Source: Promicromonospora thailandica (lineage in GTDB: Bacteria; Actinomycetota; Actinomycetes; Actinomycetales; Cellulomonadaceae). From it: DNA of 64,000 nucleotides. Positions 8,136-16,544 of the stretch are shown here, piece by piece (position 1 is the first letter of the stretch; every line of letters starts with the position of its first letter). The translations under genes were made by a program, and so were the position numbers. Location: positions 124,001 through 188,000 of the forward strand of contig NZ_JAMTCS010000014.1 of NCBI RefSeq assembly GCF_024171955.1. Direction: 5' to 3'. The notes under the pieces were generated by a model. The model did no database searches. It was not told the origin of the DNA and saw only the letters and a program-made list of their open reading frames with translations.

Positions 8136-10067
8136 TCAGCCCACGCGCGAGAGGCGGAACGTCTGGGCCGGGGCCCCGGTGCAGGGCTGCTGCGTGAACC
8201 GGCTCCCGTCGGCGCCGGTGGGCGGGCCCAGCGTCAGGCAGGAGCCGCTGTGCCGGGCGGTGAAGGTGAAGCCGGCGGGCGTCGCCGTCGGGCGCCACTG
8301 CTGGTTGGTGCCGCCCACGAACGACCACAGGTGCACCGGTGCGCCCGCCCCGACCGCACCGGGGCCGCCCGCGACGTCCCAGACCGTGCCCGCGTGCTGG
8401 TTGGCCACCTGGTACCAGCCGTCCGTGGTGGGCGTGAAGCGCCAGCGCTGGTTGGCCTGGTCGGGGGCGCCGCACGTCCACTGCTGCAGCGCGGTGCCGT
8501 CACCGGTGCCCCAGTCGGCCGCGTCGAGGCACCGGCCGCTCGCGGCCGAGGCCACCTGGTACCACGAACCCGGGTCCGGCAGCGCGGGCGTCGTCGACGA
8601 CTGCGGGTCCCACGTGTAGGTCGCCACGGTGCGGCCCGGCAGCGTGTGCGTGAGCGAGCGGCCCTCGTCCGTGATCGAGAAGGTGCGGCTGCCCGACGAG
8701 GCGTTGACGACGAACGCGACGCGGGTGCCGTCCGGGTTCTGCAGCACCACGTTCTGCAGGCCGCCGGACTGCTCGCTCGTGGAGCCGATGCGGCGCGCGC
8801 CGGCGTCGACGAACCTGGTCAGGTGCCCCAGCACGTAGAACTCGGCGTTCCGGGTCACGGTGCCGCCCGCGATCTCGACCACGCCGTTGCACCGGGTGCC
8901 GCAGTGGCCCTGGTGCGGGCCGCCGTTCCGGTCGAGCGCGAGGTTCCAGGTGAGGACCGTCTCGCCGCCGTTGCGCAGGTTGCGCACCACGAGGTTCTCC
9001 GCGTGCCAGACCAGGGTGTCCCCGAAGGTGCTCGCGGCGTTCTCGCTGTCGGTGCCGGAGCACTCGGTGAAGTACACGCGCTTGCCCGCGGCCACGACCT
9101 GGGCCTGCGCCTCGGGCGAGCCGCCATAGCAGTGGAACGCGGCGCCGACGACGCGGGAGATGCCCTGGGTCCCGGCGAACACCTCCAGCGGGTAGTCCGG
9201 CCGGTCCCAGTTGTGGTCGTAGGCCAGGATCTGCGTGCCGAGGCCCGCGCTGGTCAGGCGCGCGTCGAGCACGCGCAGCAGCTCGGCCTGCTCGGCCGCC
9301 GTCATGCTCATGGACGGGTAGCTGGTGGGGAACAGCGGCTCGTTCTGCACGGTGAGGTCGCTGAGGGTGACGCCCTGCTGGGCGTACGCCTGGATGGCGC
9401 GCACCAGGTAGTCGGCGTAGTCGTCGTAGCTGTCGGTGCGCAGGCTGCCGCCGTTCAGGGAGCCGCCGGTCTTCATCCACGCGGGCGGGGACCACGGGCT
9501 GCCCATGAACCGGATGCCCGGGTTGATCGCCAGCGCCTGGCGCAGCACCGGCAGGATCTGCTGCTGGTCGCGGGCGATGCTGAACTGCCCCCGAGTGTCC
9601 TCGTAGGTGTAGAACCCGCCGGAGTTGAAGTCGGTGCTGCCCAGCGGCTGGCGCAGGTAGCTCAGGCCGATGCCGTCACCGCCGCGGGAGAAGAGCGAGC
9701 GCATCAGGGCGTCGCGGGTGCCGGCGGGCAGGCCGCTGATCAGTGCGGCGGACGCCTCGGTGACCGACGCGCCCGCACCGGTGAACCGCTGGGACACCTG
9801 GCTCGCGTCCACGCGGATGTCGGTGGCCTGCGGGCCGGTGTCGAAGGCGAGGGTGCCGCCGTCGGCGAGCCGGCGGCTGCCGTCGGCGGTGGTGGTCCAG
9901 ACATGGGCGCTGGTCGGGGCGGCGGCCGGGCTGGGCGCGCCGGCTACCGGGGCAGCGGTGCCGGTGGTGGCGCTGACAGTGACGGTGACGGCGACGGCGG
10001 CGGTGACGGCCAGGACGCCGAGCGCGGCGAGCGCCGTCCGGACGGACCTTCGGGTGGTGCGCGTCAT
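8136..10067 (-). CDS. Secreted glycoside hydrolase family 30 protein with C-terminal CBM13/ricin-B lectin domain
   Basis: Extracellular retaining glycosidase, 643 aa, of the GH30 glucosylceramidase / endo-beta-1,6-glucanase type. A signal peptide with a basic N-terminus (TRTTRR) and hydrophobic core covers about residues 1-40. The GH30 barrel follows, with acid/base Glu243 in VQNEPLF and nucleophile Glu335 in FTECSG. A beta-sandwich then leads to a ricin-B/CBM13 lectin domain at about 498-643 with QxW-type repeats (QQW, NQRW, NQQW) and paired cysteines. ATG 10067 is chosen because it gives the signal peptide; longer in-frame starts run through the operator. It is divergent from a TetR regulator, its likely repressor. 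Exact substrate unknown. Confidence 0.92.
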   Translation of the reverse strand: MTRTTRRSVRTALAALGVLAVTAAVAVTVTVSATTGTAAPVAGAPSPAAAPTSAHVWTTTADGSRRLADGGTLAFDTGPQATDIRVDASQVSQRFTGAGASVTEASAALISGLPAGTRDALMRSLFSRGGDGIGLSYLRQPLGSTDFNSGGFYTYEDTRGQFSIARDQQQILPVLRQALAINPGIRFMGSPWSPPAWMKTGGSLNGGSLRTDSYDDYADYLVRAIQAYAQQGVTLSDLTVQNEPLFPTSYPSMSMTAAEQAELLRVLDARLTSAGLGTQILAYDHNWDRPDYPLEVFAGTQGISRVVGAAFHCYGGSPEAQAQVVAAGKRVYFTECSGTDSENAASTFGDTLVWHAENLVVRNLRNGGETVLTWNLALDRNGGPHQGHCGTRCNGVVEIAGGTVTRNAEFYVLGHLTRFVDAGARRIGSTSEQSGGLQNVVLQNPDGTRVAFVVNASSGSRTFSITDEGRSLTHTLPGRTVATYTWDPQSSTTPALPDPGSWYQVASAASGRCLDAADWGTGDGTALQQWTCGAPDQANQRWRFTPTTDGWYQVANQHAGTVWDVAGGPGAVGAGAPVHLWSFVGGTNQQWRPTATPAGFTFTARHSGSCLTLGPPTGADGSRFTQQPCTGAPAQTFRLSRVG

Positions 10068-10106
10068 TGCGACTCCCTCGGTGGGCGGGTTTCGCGCGAT
10101 CCTACC

Positions 10107-10134
10107 CCTACCTACCGAGTGCTCGGTAGGTAGG
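10107..10134. promoter_or_regulatory. Perfect 28-bp palindrome, likely TetR operator
   Basis: CCTACCTACCGAG, TG, CTCGGTAGGTAGG: two perfect 13-bp arms around a two-base centre. It lies between the divergent GH30 and TetR genes, so binding would control both. The repeat fits the size of TetR-family operators. Confidence 0.88.
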
Positions 10135-10155
10135 CGGGTCCGTAGACTCGCTCGG

Positions 10156-10773
10156 ATGACACGAGAAGCCGGGGCGGCCAGGGTGCGGCGTCCTCCCGCC
10201 GAGCGCCGGGCGGAGATCCTGCGCATCGCGATGGAGACGTTCGCGGAGCGCGGGTACCAGAGTGCGTCGCTGGCCGAGATCGCGGCGCGCGTGGGTCTCA
10301 CGCAGGCGGGGGTGCTGCACTACTTCTCGTCGAAGGCGAGCCTGCTCACGGGTGTGCTGGACCTGCGCGACTCGACGGACATCGACGAGCTCGGGCACGA
10401 GCGTCCCCGGGGGCTGGCGTTCCTGCGGCACCTGGTCGAGACCACGCGCCGGAACACCGAGCGCGAGGGCATCGTGCGGCTCTACACCGTGCTCGCCGCG
10501 GAGAGCGTGACGGCCGAGCACCCGGCCCAGGCCTACTTCCGGGACCGGTACCGGGGCCTGCTCGCGCTCGTGGTCGAGGCGCTCGAGGAGGCGCGGGCGC
10601 GGGACGAGGTCGCGGACGACGTCGACCCGCCGACGGCGGCGCGGGTGATCGTGGCGACGATGGACGGGCTCCAGCTCCAGTGGCTGCTGGAGCCCGGCTC
10701 GGTCGACATGGCGCGGGCGACCGAGGTGGTGATCGTCCGGCTGATCGGCCGCGACCTGCCGTCGTCCGGGTAG
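10156..10773 (+). CDS. TetR-family transcriptional regulator
   Basis: One-component repressor of 205 aa. An N-terminal helix-turn-helix lies at about 18-62 (RRAEILRIAMETFAERGYQS then a second helix ending LHYFSSKASLL). An all-helical ligand domain of about 140 residues resembles TetR_C_6-type regulators. The start ATG lies 21 bp after a perfect palindromic operator shared with the divergent GH30 glycosidase gene. I infer that it senses a sugar-related or cell-wall-derived ligand and represses both genes; the ligand is unknown. Confidence 0.9.
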   Translation: MTREAGAARVRRPPAERRAEILRIAMETFAERGYQSASLAEIAARVGLTQAGVLHYFSSKASLLTGVLDLRDSTDIDELGHERPRGLAFLRHLVETTRRNTEREGIVRLYTVLAAESVTAEHPAQAYFRDRYRGLLALVVEALEEARARDEVADDVDPPTAARVIVATMDGLQLQWLLEPGSVDMARATEVVIVRLIGRDLPSSG

Positions 10774-10782
10774 TCGGTCGGG

Positions 10783-11664
10783 TCAGATGTCGGCGAGGCG
10801 GGGGCGCACGGTCTCGACCAGCTGTGTCGCCCACGGGACCGGGTCCTGGTAGAGCGGCGGCGTCAGGCCGACGAGCGTGATGCCCAGGCCGCGGAACTTC
10901 TCCATGTCGGTGAGGAAGGCGTCCGGGTCGGCGACGGCGTCGCCCTGGTAGAGCATCGTCTTCTCGATGGCGTCGTAGTCCGTGCCGAGGCGGTCGCAGT
11001 GCTCGCGGAGCACGTCGAGCTTGTGCCCGACGAAGTCCAGGCCCTCCTGGCCCGGTGACCCGAACAGGTTGCACGCCTGGGCGTACTGGGCCACCAGGCG
11101 CAGGGTCTTGCGCTCGCCGCCACCGCCGATCATGACGGGCACGCTGCCGCGGGGCGGCTGGGGCAGGTTGATCGTCTCGGCGAGCTGGTAGTGCGTGCCC
11201 TCGTAGGGGCCGTCGTCGTCCGACCACATCTGGCGGCAGATCTGCAGCGTCTCCTCGAGCCGCTCGAACCGCTCGGCCGTGGGCGGGAAGGGGACGCCCA
11301 GCCCGGCGTGCTCCCGGTCGTACCAGGCCGCGCCGATGCCGAGCATGGCCCGCCCGCGGGACAGCACGTCGAGCGTGGAGACGGTCTTGGCCAGCAGTCC
11401 CGGACGCCGGTAGGTGACGCCGGTGACCAGCAGGCTGAGCCGCACGTTCTTCGTCACCCCGGCGAGGTAGCCGAGCGTGGTGTAGCCCTCGAGCATCGGT
11501 TCGTACGGCCCACCCGTGTGCAGCATCTGGAACCAGTGGTCCATGAGGCTCATGAGGTTCACGCCGCCCTGGTCGGCGATCTGCGCGGTCTCGGTGAGCC
11601 GGTCGGCCAGCGTCGTCTCCCACTCGGGGTGGGTGAACGTGAAGTAGTGCAGTCCTAGGTCCAT
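10783..11664 (-). CDS. LLM-class F420-dependent oxidoreductase
   Basis: Luciferase-like monooxygenase-fold (TIM barrel) protein, 293 aa, of the F420-dependent group common in actinobacteria. Visible family segments are the N-terminal MDLGLHYFTFTHPEW, SLMDHWFQM, the GRAMLGIGAAWYDREH block and PVMIGGGGERKTLRLVAQYA near residues 170-190. ATG 11664 follows GGAGG; the frame stays open far upstream but those codons are antisense to the downstream transporter genes. It ends 10 bp from the convergent TetR gene. Substrate unknown. Confidence 0.9.
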   Translation of the reverse strand: MDLGLHYFTFTHPEWETTLADRLTETAQIADQGGVNLMSLMDHWFQMLHTGGPYEPMLEGYTTLGYLAGVTKNVRLSLLVTGVTYRRPGLLAKTVSTLDVLSRGRAMLGIGAAWYDREHAGLGVPFPPTAERFERLEETLQICRQMWSDDDGPYEGTHYQLAETINLPQPPRGSVPVMIGGGGERKTLRLVAQYAQACNLFGSPGQEGLDFVGHKLDVLREHCDRLGTDYDAIEKTMLYQGDAVADPDAFLTDMEKFRGLGITLVGLTPPLYQDPVPWATQLVETVRPRLADI

Positions 11665-11773
11665 GCCTCCGACGTTATGCCCGGAGGGCTCGCCGAGCCA
11701 GGGCTCGCGGATCCCTGGACAGGCCGCGGTTCTCACCCCCGAGGCGTGCACATTTGACCCGATTTTGACCGTT

Positions 11774-11808
11774 GTGGTGTTGACCACCCCGGCGGCGCCC
11801 GGCAGCGT
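11774..11808 (+). promoter_or_regulatory. Promoter and candidate operator of the first binding-protein gene
   Basis: TTGACC at 11780-11785, 17-bp spacer, CAGCGT at 11803-11808 followed by TCTC. A palindrome GTGGT-GTTG-ACCAC (11774-11787) is centred on the -35 element. The same layout with identical spacing occurs before the second binding-protein gene, which supports both as real. Confidence 0.55.
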
Positions 11809-11874
11809 TCTCTGTCGGCACGTCCCCGGCGTGCCGCACCCCCCAGGCAAGCGCAAGTTCGAAGGAGAACCCCA

Positions 11875-12867
11875 GTGCGTCGAAAGATCCCGCTCATCGC
11901 GACGGCCGTGGCAGCGGTCCTGGCCCTGGCCTCGTGCGCCACCGAGTCCGGTGCCGCGCCCGAGAGCTCGTCGTCCGCCACCGGCCCCCTCCAGGCGGTG
12001 ACCGTGGGCGTCATCCCGATCGTCGACGTGGCCCCGATCTACCTCGGCGTGCAGGAGGGCATCTTCGAGCGGCAAGGCCTCGACGTCACGCTCCAGCTCG
12101 CCGACGGCGGCGCCGCGATCGTGCCCGCCGTGGCGAAGGGGGAGTACCAGTTCGGGTTCAGCAACGTGACGTCCCTGCTGCTGGCGTCCTCCAAGGGCGA
12201 GACGCTCAAGGCGGTGGCACCGGGCAACTTCTCGACCGGCAAGGACGGCGGGGACTTCAGCGCGGTCGTCGCCGCGGGCGCGTCCGACATCAAGACGGCG
12301 GCCGACCTCGGCGGCCGGACCGTCGCCGTGAACTCGCTGAACAACATCGGCGACACCACGGTGCGGAACGTGGTCGACGAGTCCGGTGGTGACCCGTCCG
12401 CCGTCGAGTTCGTGGAGATGCCGTTCCCGGAGATGCTGCCCGCCCTCGCCGCCGGCGAGATCGACGCGGCCTGGGTGGTGGAGCCGTTCCTGACCACCGC
12501 CGTGCAGCAGGGCGCGAAGATCATCAGCTCCAACTTCGCGCAGACCGACCACGACCTGCTGGTCGCGGCCTACTTCACCTCGGACCAGACCATCCAGCAG
12601 AGCCCGGAGACGGTTGCCGCGTTCACGGAGGCGATCAAGGAGGCGCTCACCTACGCGCAGGACCACCCGGACGAGACGCGCGCCGTGCTCGACACCTACA
12701 CCGAGATCGACCCGGTCGTGAAGTCCGTCATGGTGATGCCCCGCTTCGCCGCGGACATCGAGCCCACCTACCTCCAGGTGCTCGCCGACCTCGGCCTGAA
12801 GTACGGCCTGTTCGACAAGCCGGTCGACGTGAACAAGCTCCTCGTGCAGGAGGCGCCCGCGCCCTGA
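11875..12867 (+). CDS. ABC transporter substrate-binding lipoprotein (SsuA/THI5-like), copy 1
   Basis: Extracytoplasmic lipoprotein (330 aa) that delivers a small organic substrate to the permeases encoded downstream. The signal peptide ends in lipobox LASC with acylated Cys21, followed by a Ser/Ala linker and an NMT1/SsuA-like type 2 periplasmic fold starting VTVGVIPIVDVAPIYLG. GTG 11875 follows GAAGGAGA. The protein is closely related to the next gene along its whole length, a tandem duplication. Because the operon continues into protocatechuate genes, I infer an aromatic acid substrate such as 4-hydroxybenzoate, protocatechuate or a precursor. Confidence 0.9.
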   Translation: MRRKIPLIATAVAAVLALASCATESGAAPESSSSATGPLQAVTVGVIPIVDVAPIYLGVQEGIFERQGLDVTLQLADGGAAIVPAVAKGEYQFGFSNVTSLLLASSKGETLKAVAPGNFSTGKDGGDFSAVVAAGASDIKTAADLGGRTVAVNSLNNIGDTTVRNVVDESGGDPSAVEFVEMPFPEMLPALAAGEIDAAWVVEPFLTTAVQQGAKIISSNFAQTDHDLLVAAYFTSDQTIQQSPETVAAFTEAIKEALTYAQDHPDETRAVLDTYTEIDPVVKSVMVMPRFAADIEPTYLQVLADLGLKYGLFDKPVDVNKLLVQEAPAP

Positions 12868-12926
12868 GCTGGCGGTGCGGCAGCGCCGTGACCAGGCACT
12901 TCGTGCCGTGGTGACCGGATCGTGAC

Positions 12927-12966
12927 CCGGCGGGGTGTTGACCCCGCCGGGCGATCCTGGGAGTGT
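12927..12966 (+). promoter_or_regulatory. Promoter and candidate IclR-type operator of the second binding-protein gene
   Basis: TTGACC at 12938-12943, 17-bp spacer, GAGTGT at 12961-12966 then TCTC. A 10-bp palindrome CCGGCGGGGT-GTTG-ACCCCGCCGG (12927-12950) covers the -35 box, so a bound protein would block RNA polymerase. The IclR regulator encoded in this operon is the obvious candidate. Confidence 0.6.
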
Positions 12967-13059
12967 TCTCACCGAGCACAGATGTTCGGACTGCGTACAC
13001 CGCCTGCGCGGTGACGCGCCGGATCCCCCCGCAATCACCATGTCTCGAAGGAGAGCCCA

Positions 13060-14031
13060 GTGCGTCGCTCGTTCCCCCTCGCGGTGGTGGCCTCGGCCGC
13101 AGCCCTCGTCCTGGCCGCCTGCGGCGGCACCTCCGACGCCGGAGGGGAGCAGGGCGCGGACGACGGCGGGCTCACCCCCGTCACGGTCGGCGTCATCCCC
13201 ATCGTCGACGTCGCCCCCATCTACCTCGGCGTCCAGGAGGGGTTCTTCGAGGACCAGGGCCTCGACGTCACGCTCGAGCTCGCCCAGGGCGGCGCGGCCA
13301 TCGTGCCCGCCGTCGTCAGCGGCGACTACCAGTTCGGCTTCAGCAACGTCACCTCCCTGCTCGTCGCGTCCTCGCAGGGCCTGCCGCTCAAGGCCGTCGC
13401 CGCCGGCAACTTCACCACCGGTGAGCCCGGAGAGGACTTCGGCGCCGTCGTCGTCCCCGAGGGCTCCGACATCAAGGACGCCGCCGACCTGGCCGGCAAG
13501 ACCGTCGCCGTCAACACCCTCAACAACATCGGCGACACCACGGTCCGCAACGTCGTCGACGACGCGGGCGGCGCGGGCGACGACGTCGAGTTCGTCGAGA
13601 TGGGCTTCCCCGACATGCCCGCCGCCGTCGCGGGCGAGCAGGTCGACGCCGCCTGGGTGGTCGAGCCCCACCTGACCACCGCCCTGGAGCAGGGCGCCAC
13701 GGTCGTGGCCTCCAACTTCGCGGAGACCGACCCCGACCTGATGATCGCCGCGTACTTCACCTCCGACCAGCAGATCGCCGAGAACCCCGAGACGGTCGAG
13801 GCGTTCACCGCCGCGATGGAGGAGTCCCTCACCTACGCGCAGGAGCACCCGGACGAGACGCGCGCCGTCCTGGACACCTACACCGAGATCGACCCCGCGG
13901 TGAAGGAGGCCATGGTGATGCCCCGCTTCTCCGCCGAGCTCACCGACGCCTCGTTCCAGCTCCTGGCCGACCTCGGTGAGGAGCACGGCATGTTCGACGA
14001 GCCCGTCGACGTGAGCAAGCTCCTGCCGTGA
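13060..14031 (+). CDS. ABC transporter substrate-binding lipoprotein (SsuA/THI5-like), copy 2
   Basis: Paralogue of the preceding gene, 323 aa, with lipobox LAAC (Cys21), an acidic/Gly linker and the same binding fold. The two copies share long identical stretches, such as the VTVGVIPIVDVAPIYLG segment and AVLDTYTEIDP near the C-terminus. The leader peptide and linker differ. GTG 13060 follows CGAAGGAGA. Its stop overlaps the first permease start (GTGA at 14028), so this copy is the one coupled to the transporter. The two copies may differ in ligand or expression. Confidence 0.92.
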   Translation: MRRSFPLAVVASAAALVLAACGGTSDAGGEQGADDGGLTPVTVGVIPIVDVAPIYLGVQEGFFEDQGLDVTLELAQGGAAIVPAVVSGDYQFGFSNVTSLLVASSQGLPLKAVAAGNFTTGEPGEDFGAVVVPEGSDIKDAADLAGKTVAVNTLNNIGDTTVRNVVDDAGGAGDDVEFVEMGFPDMPAAVAGEQVDAAWVVEPHLTTALEQGATVVASNFAETDPDLMIAAYFTSDQQIAENPETVEAFTAAMEESLTYAQEHPDETRAVLDTYTEIDPAVKEAMVMPRFSAELTDASFQLLADLGEEHGMFDEPVDVSKLLP

Positions 14032-14828
14032 CCCGCACGCACCGGCTCGCCGGTCGCCGCACCCCCGCCTGGGCCCTCGGCCTGGCGGGGGTGGTGGTGT
14101 TCCTCCTGGTCCTCGAGCTCGCGCCCCGCCTCGGGCTCGTGGACGCGCGGTTCCTGCCGCCGGCCTCGCGCATCCTGGCGGCGCTCGCGGAACGGCTGCG
14201 CACGCCCGAGCTCTGGACGGCGCTCGGCCAGACCCTGACCACGTGGGGCACGGGCCTGGCGATCTCGCTGGTCGCGGGCGTGGTGCTCGGCGTCGTCATC
14301 GGGTCGGTGTCGGTGCTGCGCGCCGTGACGGCGTCGACCATCGAGTTCCTGCGGCCGGTGCCGTCCGTCGCCCTGATCCCCGTGGCCGTGCTGCTGTACA
14401 GCACGGGGATGGCCGGCACGCTGCTCCTGGTCGTGTACGCCAGCTTCTGGCAGGTGCTGGTCCAGGTGCTCTCGGGCGTGCAGGACGTCGACCCCGTCGC
14501 CTCCGACACGGCCCGGTCCTACCGCTTCTCCCCGCTCACCCGGATCCGCACGGTCGTGTGGCCCACGACCCTGCCGTACGCGATGACGGGCCTGCGGCTG
14601 GCCGCGAGCGTCGCCCTGATCCTCACCGTCACCGGCGAGCTGCTGATCGGCACGCCCGGCATCGGCAAGCTGCTCGGCATCGCGCAGTCCTCCGGCGCGG
14701 TCGAGTCGATGTACGCCTACGTGGTGGTCACCGGCCTGCTCGGCGTCGCGGTCAACCTGCTGGCCCGGGCCCTGGAGGGCCGGGTGCTGTTCTGGCACCC
14801 GTCGGTGCGCGGGGAGGTGGCGGCATGA
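14028..14828 (+). CDS. ABC transporter permease, SsuC/TauC type (1)
   Basis: Inner-membrane permease (266 aa) of a taurine/sulfonate/aromatic-type importer. About six TM helices are predicted. The cytoplasmic EAA-like loop lies around residues 155-190 (DPVASDTARSYRF followed by ALPYAMTGLRL-like sequence) and contacts the ATPase. GTG 14028 overlaps the binding-protein stop by 4 bp, and the gene ends in an ATGA overlap with the second permease. With that permease it forms a heterodimeric channel. Confidence 0.9.
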   Translation: MTRTHRLAGRRTPAWALGLAGVVVFLLVLELAPRLGLVDARFLPPASRILAALAERLRTPELWTALGQTLTTWGTGLAISLVAGVVLGVVIGSVSVLRAVTASTIEFLRPVPSVALIPVAVLLYSTGMAGTLLLVVYASFWQVLVQVLSGVQDVDPVASDTARSYRFSPLTRIRTVVWPTTLPYAMTGLRLAASVALILTVTGELLIGTPGIGKLLGIAQSSGAVESMYAYVVVTGLLGVAVNLLARALEGRVLFWHPSVRGEVAA

Positions 14829-15628
14829 CCGGCGTGCTCCGGGTGCTGCGGTCGGTGCTCCTGACCCTCGGCCTGCCCGCCGTGATCCTGCTGGCCTGGT
14901 GGTTCACGAGCGCCGGCAGCACCACGTTCTACAACCCGCCGCTGAGCGCCATCCTCGGCACGTTCCGCGAGACCTGGTTCTCGGCGCCGCTGGGCGAGAG
15001 CCGGCTGGCCGTCGACGTCGTCCCCTCGGTGCTGCGACTCCTGGCCGGGTACGGGATCGCGCTCGTGGCCGGCATCGCCCTCGGCGTCGCGATCGGCTCC
15101 TCGCGCGCCCTGCGCGCCTTCGCCGAACCCGTCCTGGAGTTCTTCCGCGCGATCCCGCCGCCGGTGCTCGTGCCCGTCCTCATGCTGTTCCTCGGCATCG
15201 GGGACACGATGAAGATCGTGGTCATCGCGATCGGCTGCCTGTGGCCCGTGCTGCTCAACACCGTCGAGGGCGTGCGCGGCCTCGACCCCGTGCTGCGCGA
15301 CACCGCCCGGGCCTACCGGCTGGGCCTCGTGGCCACCCTGCGCCACCTCGTGCTGCGCGGCGCCAGCCCGCAGATCGTGACGGGCGCCCGGCAGGCGCTG
15401 TCCATCGGCATCATCCTCATGGTCATCAGCGAGATGTTCGCGGCCAAGGACGGCCTCGGCTTCTCGATCGTGCAGTTCCAGCGCGGCTTCGCGATCCCGG
15501 AGATGTGGAGCGGGGTCATCCTGCTCGGCGTCGTCGGCGTGCTGCTGTCCCTCGTCTTCCGGGCCGTGTCGCACGCGGTCCTGCGCTGGTACCTCGGGTA
15601 CCGGCAGTCCCAGCACGGAGGTGCCTGA
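14825..15628 (+). CDS. ABC transporter permease, SsuC/TauC type (2)
   Basis: Second permease subunit, 267 aa, homologous to the first. It has an N-terminal TM helix (LTLGLPAVILLAWWF), five further helices, and an EAA-like loop around DPVLRDTARAYRLG. ATG 14825 overlaps the previous stop (ATGA). The frame is open upstream but those codons are out-of-frame sequence of the first permease. Two different permeases plus one ATPase imply a heteromeric importer. Confidence 0.9.
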   Translation: MTGVLRVLRSVLLTLGLPAVILLAWWFTSAGSTTFYNPPLSAILGTFRETWFSAPLGESRLAVDVVPSVLRLLAGYGIALVAGIALGVAIGSSRALRAFAEPVLEFFRAIPPPVLVPVLMLFLGIGDTMKIVVIAIGCLWPVLLNTVEGVRGLDPVLRDTARAYRLGLVATLRHLVLRGASPQIVTGARQALSIGIILMVISEMFAAKDGLGFSIVQFQRGFAIPEMWSGVILLGVVGVLLSLVFRAVSHAVLRWYLGYRQSQHGGA

Positions 15629-15629
15629 C

Positions 15630-16517
15630 ATGTCCAGCCCCGCGAACGTGGCCGACCGCCCCGTCGACGACCACCCGGGCGGCGCCCGCCTCGAGGTCCG
15701 CAACCTGCGCAAGGTCTACACCGGGCGCGGCGAGCCGGTCGAGGCCGTCGCCGACCTCACGTTCGAGGTGCGGCCCGGCGAGCTCGTGTGCGTCGTCGGC
15801 CCCTCGGGCGCCGGCAAGACCACCCTGCTGCGCTGCCTGGCCGGGCTCCTGCCCGCGACGTCGGGGGACGTGTCGCTCGGCGGCGCCCCGATCACCGGGC
15901 CACCGCCGGGCATGGCCGTGGTGCTGCAGGAGTACGGGCGCTCGCTGTTCCCCTGGATGAGCGTGGCGCAGAACGTGGAGCTGCCGCTCAAGGAGAAGCG
16001 CGTGCCGAAGGCCCGCCGCGCCGAGCTGGTGGACGAGACGCTCGCGGCGGTCGGCCTGGCCGACGTCGCCGGGTCCTACCCGTGGCAGCTCTCGGGCGGC
16101 ATGCAGCAGCGCGTGGCCATCGCACGCGCCGTGGCCTACGAGCCGCAGGTGCTGCTCATGGACGAGCCGTTCGCCGCGGTGGACGCGCAGACCCGGTTCG
16201 AGCTCGAGGACCTGGTGCGCACGCTGTGGAAGCGGCTGGGCATCACCGTGGTGTTCGTGACGCACGACATCGACGAGGCGATCTACCTCGGCGAACGCGT
16301 GCTGGTGCTGTCCGCGCGGCCCACGGTCGTGCTGGAGGACGTCGCGGTGGGCCTGGGCGCCGACCGCGACCAGCTCGAGACGCGCGGCGACGCGGAGTTC
16401 GCGCGCCTGCGCACCCACGTCTACGAGCTCGTCCAGCAGGCCAAGCAGGGCGTACGTAGCCTGGCCGACGCGCACCTGACGCACCCGGCGGACACGCCGC
16501 CGCGGGCCGGGGCGTGA
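15630..16517 (+). CDS. ABC transporter ATP-binding protein, SsuB/TauB type
   Basis: Importer ATPase, 295 aa. Walker A is GPSGAGKTT at 57-65, signature LSGGM at 154-158, Walker B with DEP ending at 180, and a THD switch histidine follows. ATG 15630 is chosen because GGAGGTG at 15617-15623 is well placed; a GTG within that box would add three residues. It follows the second permease by one base. The C-terminal 60 residues extend beyond the core fold. It powers uptake through the two permeases. Confidence 0.92.
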   Translation: MSSPANVADRPVDDHPGGARLEVRNLRKVYTGRGEPVEAVADLTFEVRPGELVCVVGPSGAGKTTLLRCLAGLLPATSGDVSLGGAPITGPPPGMAVVLQEYGRSLFPWMSVAQNVELPLKEKRVPKARRAELVDETLAAVGLADVAGSYPWQLSGGMQQRVAIARAVAYEPQVLLMDEPFAAVDAQTRFELEDLVRTLWKRLGITVVFVTHDIDEAIYLGERVLVLSARPTVVLEDVAVGLGADRDQLETRGDAEFARLRTHVYELVQQAKQGVRSLADAHLTHPADTPPRAGA

Positions 16518-16544
16518 ACCGTGGGCCGAGCCGAGGGGGACGAG

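Noticed and set aside
10783-13986. A minus-strand open frame of over 1,000 codons
   Set aside because: Only the last 293 codons (from 11664) are the LLM enzyme. The rest is antisense to the two binding-protein genes and reads as Gly/Val/Arg-rich shadow sequence, common in GC-rich genomes.
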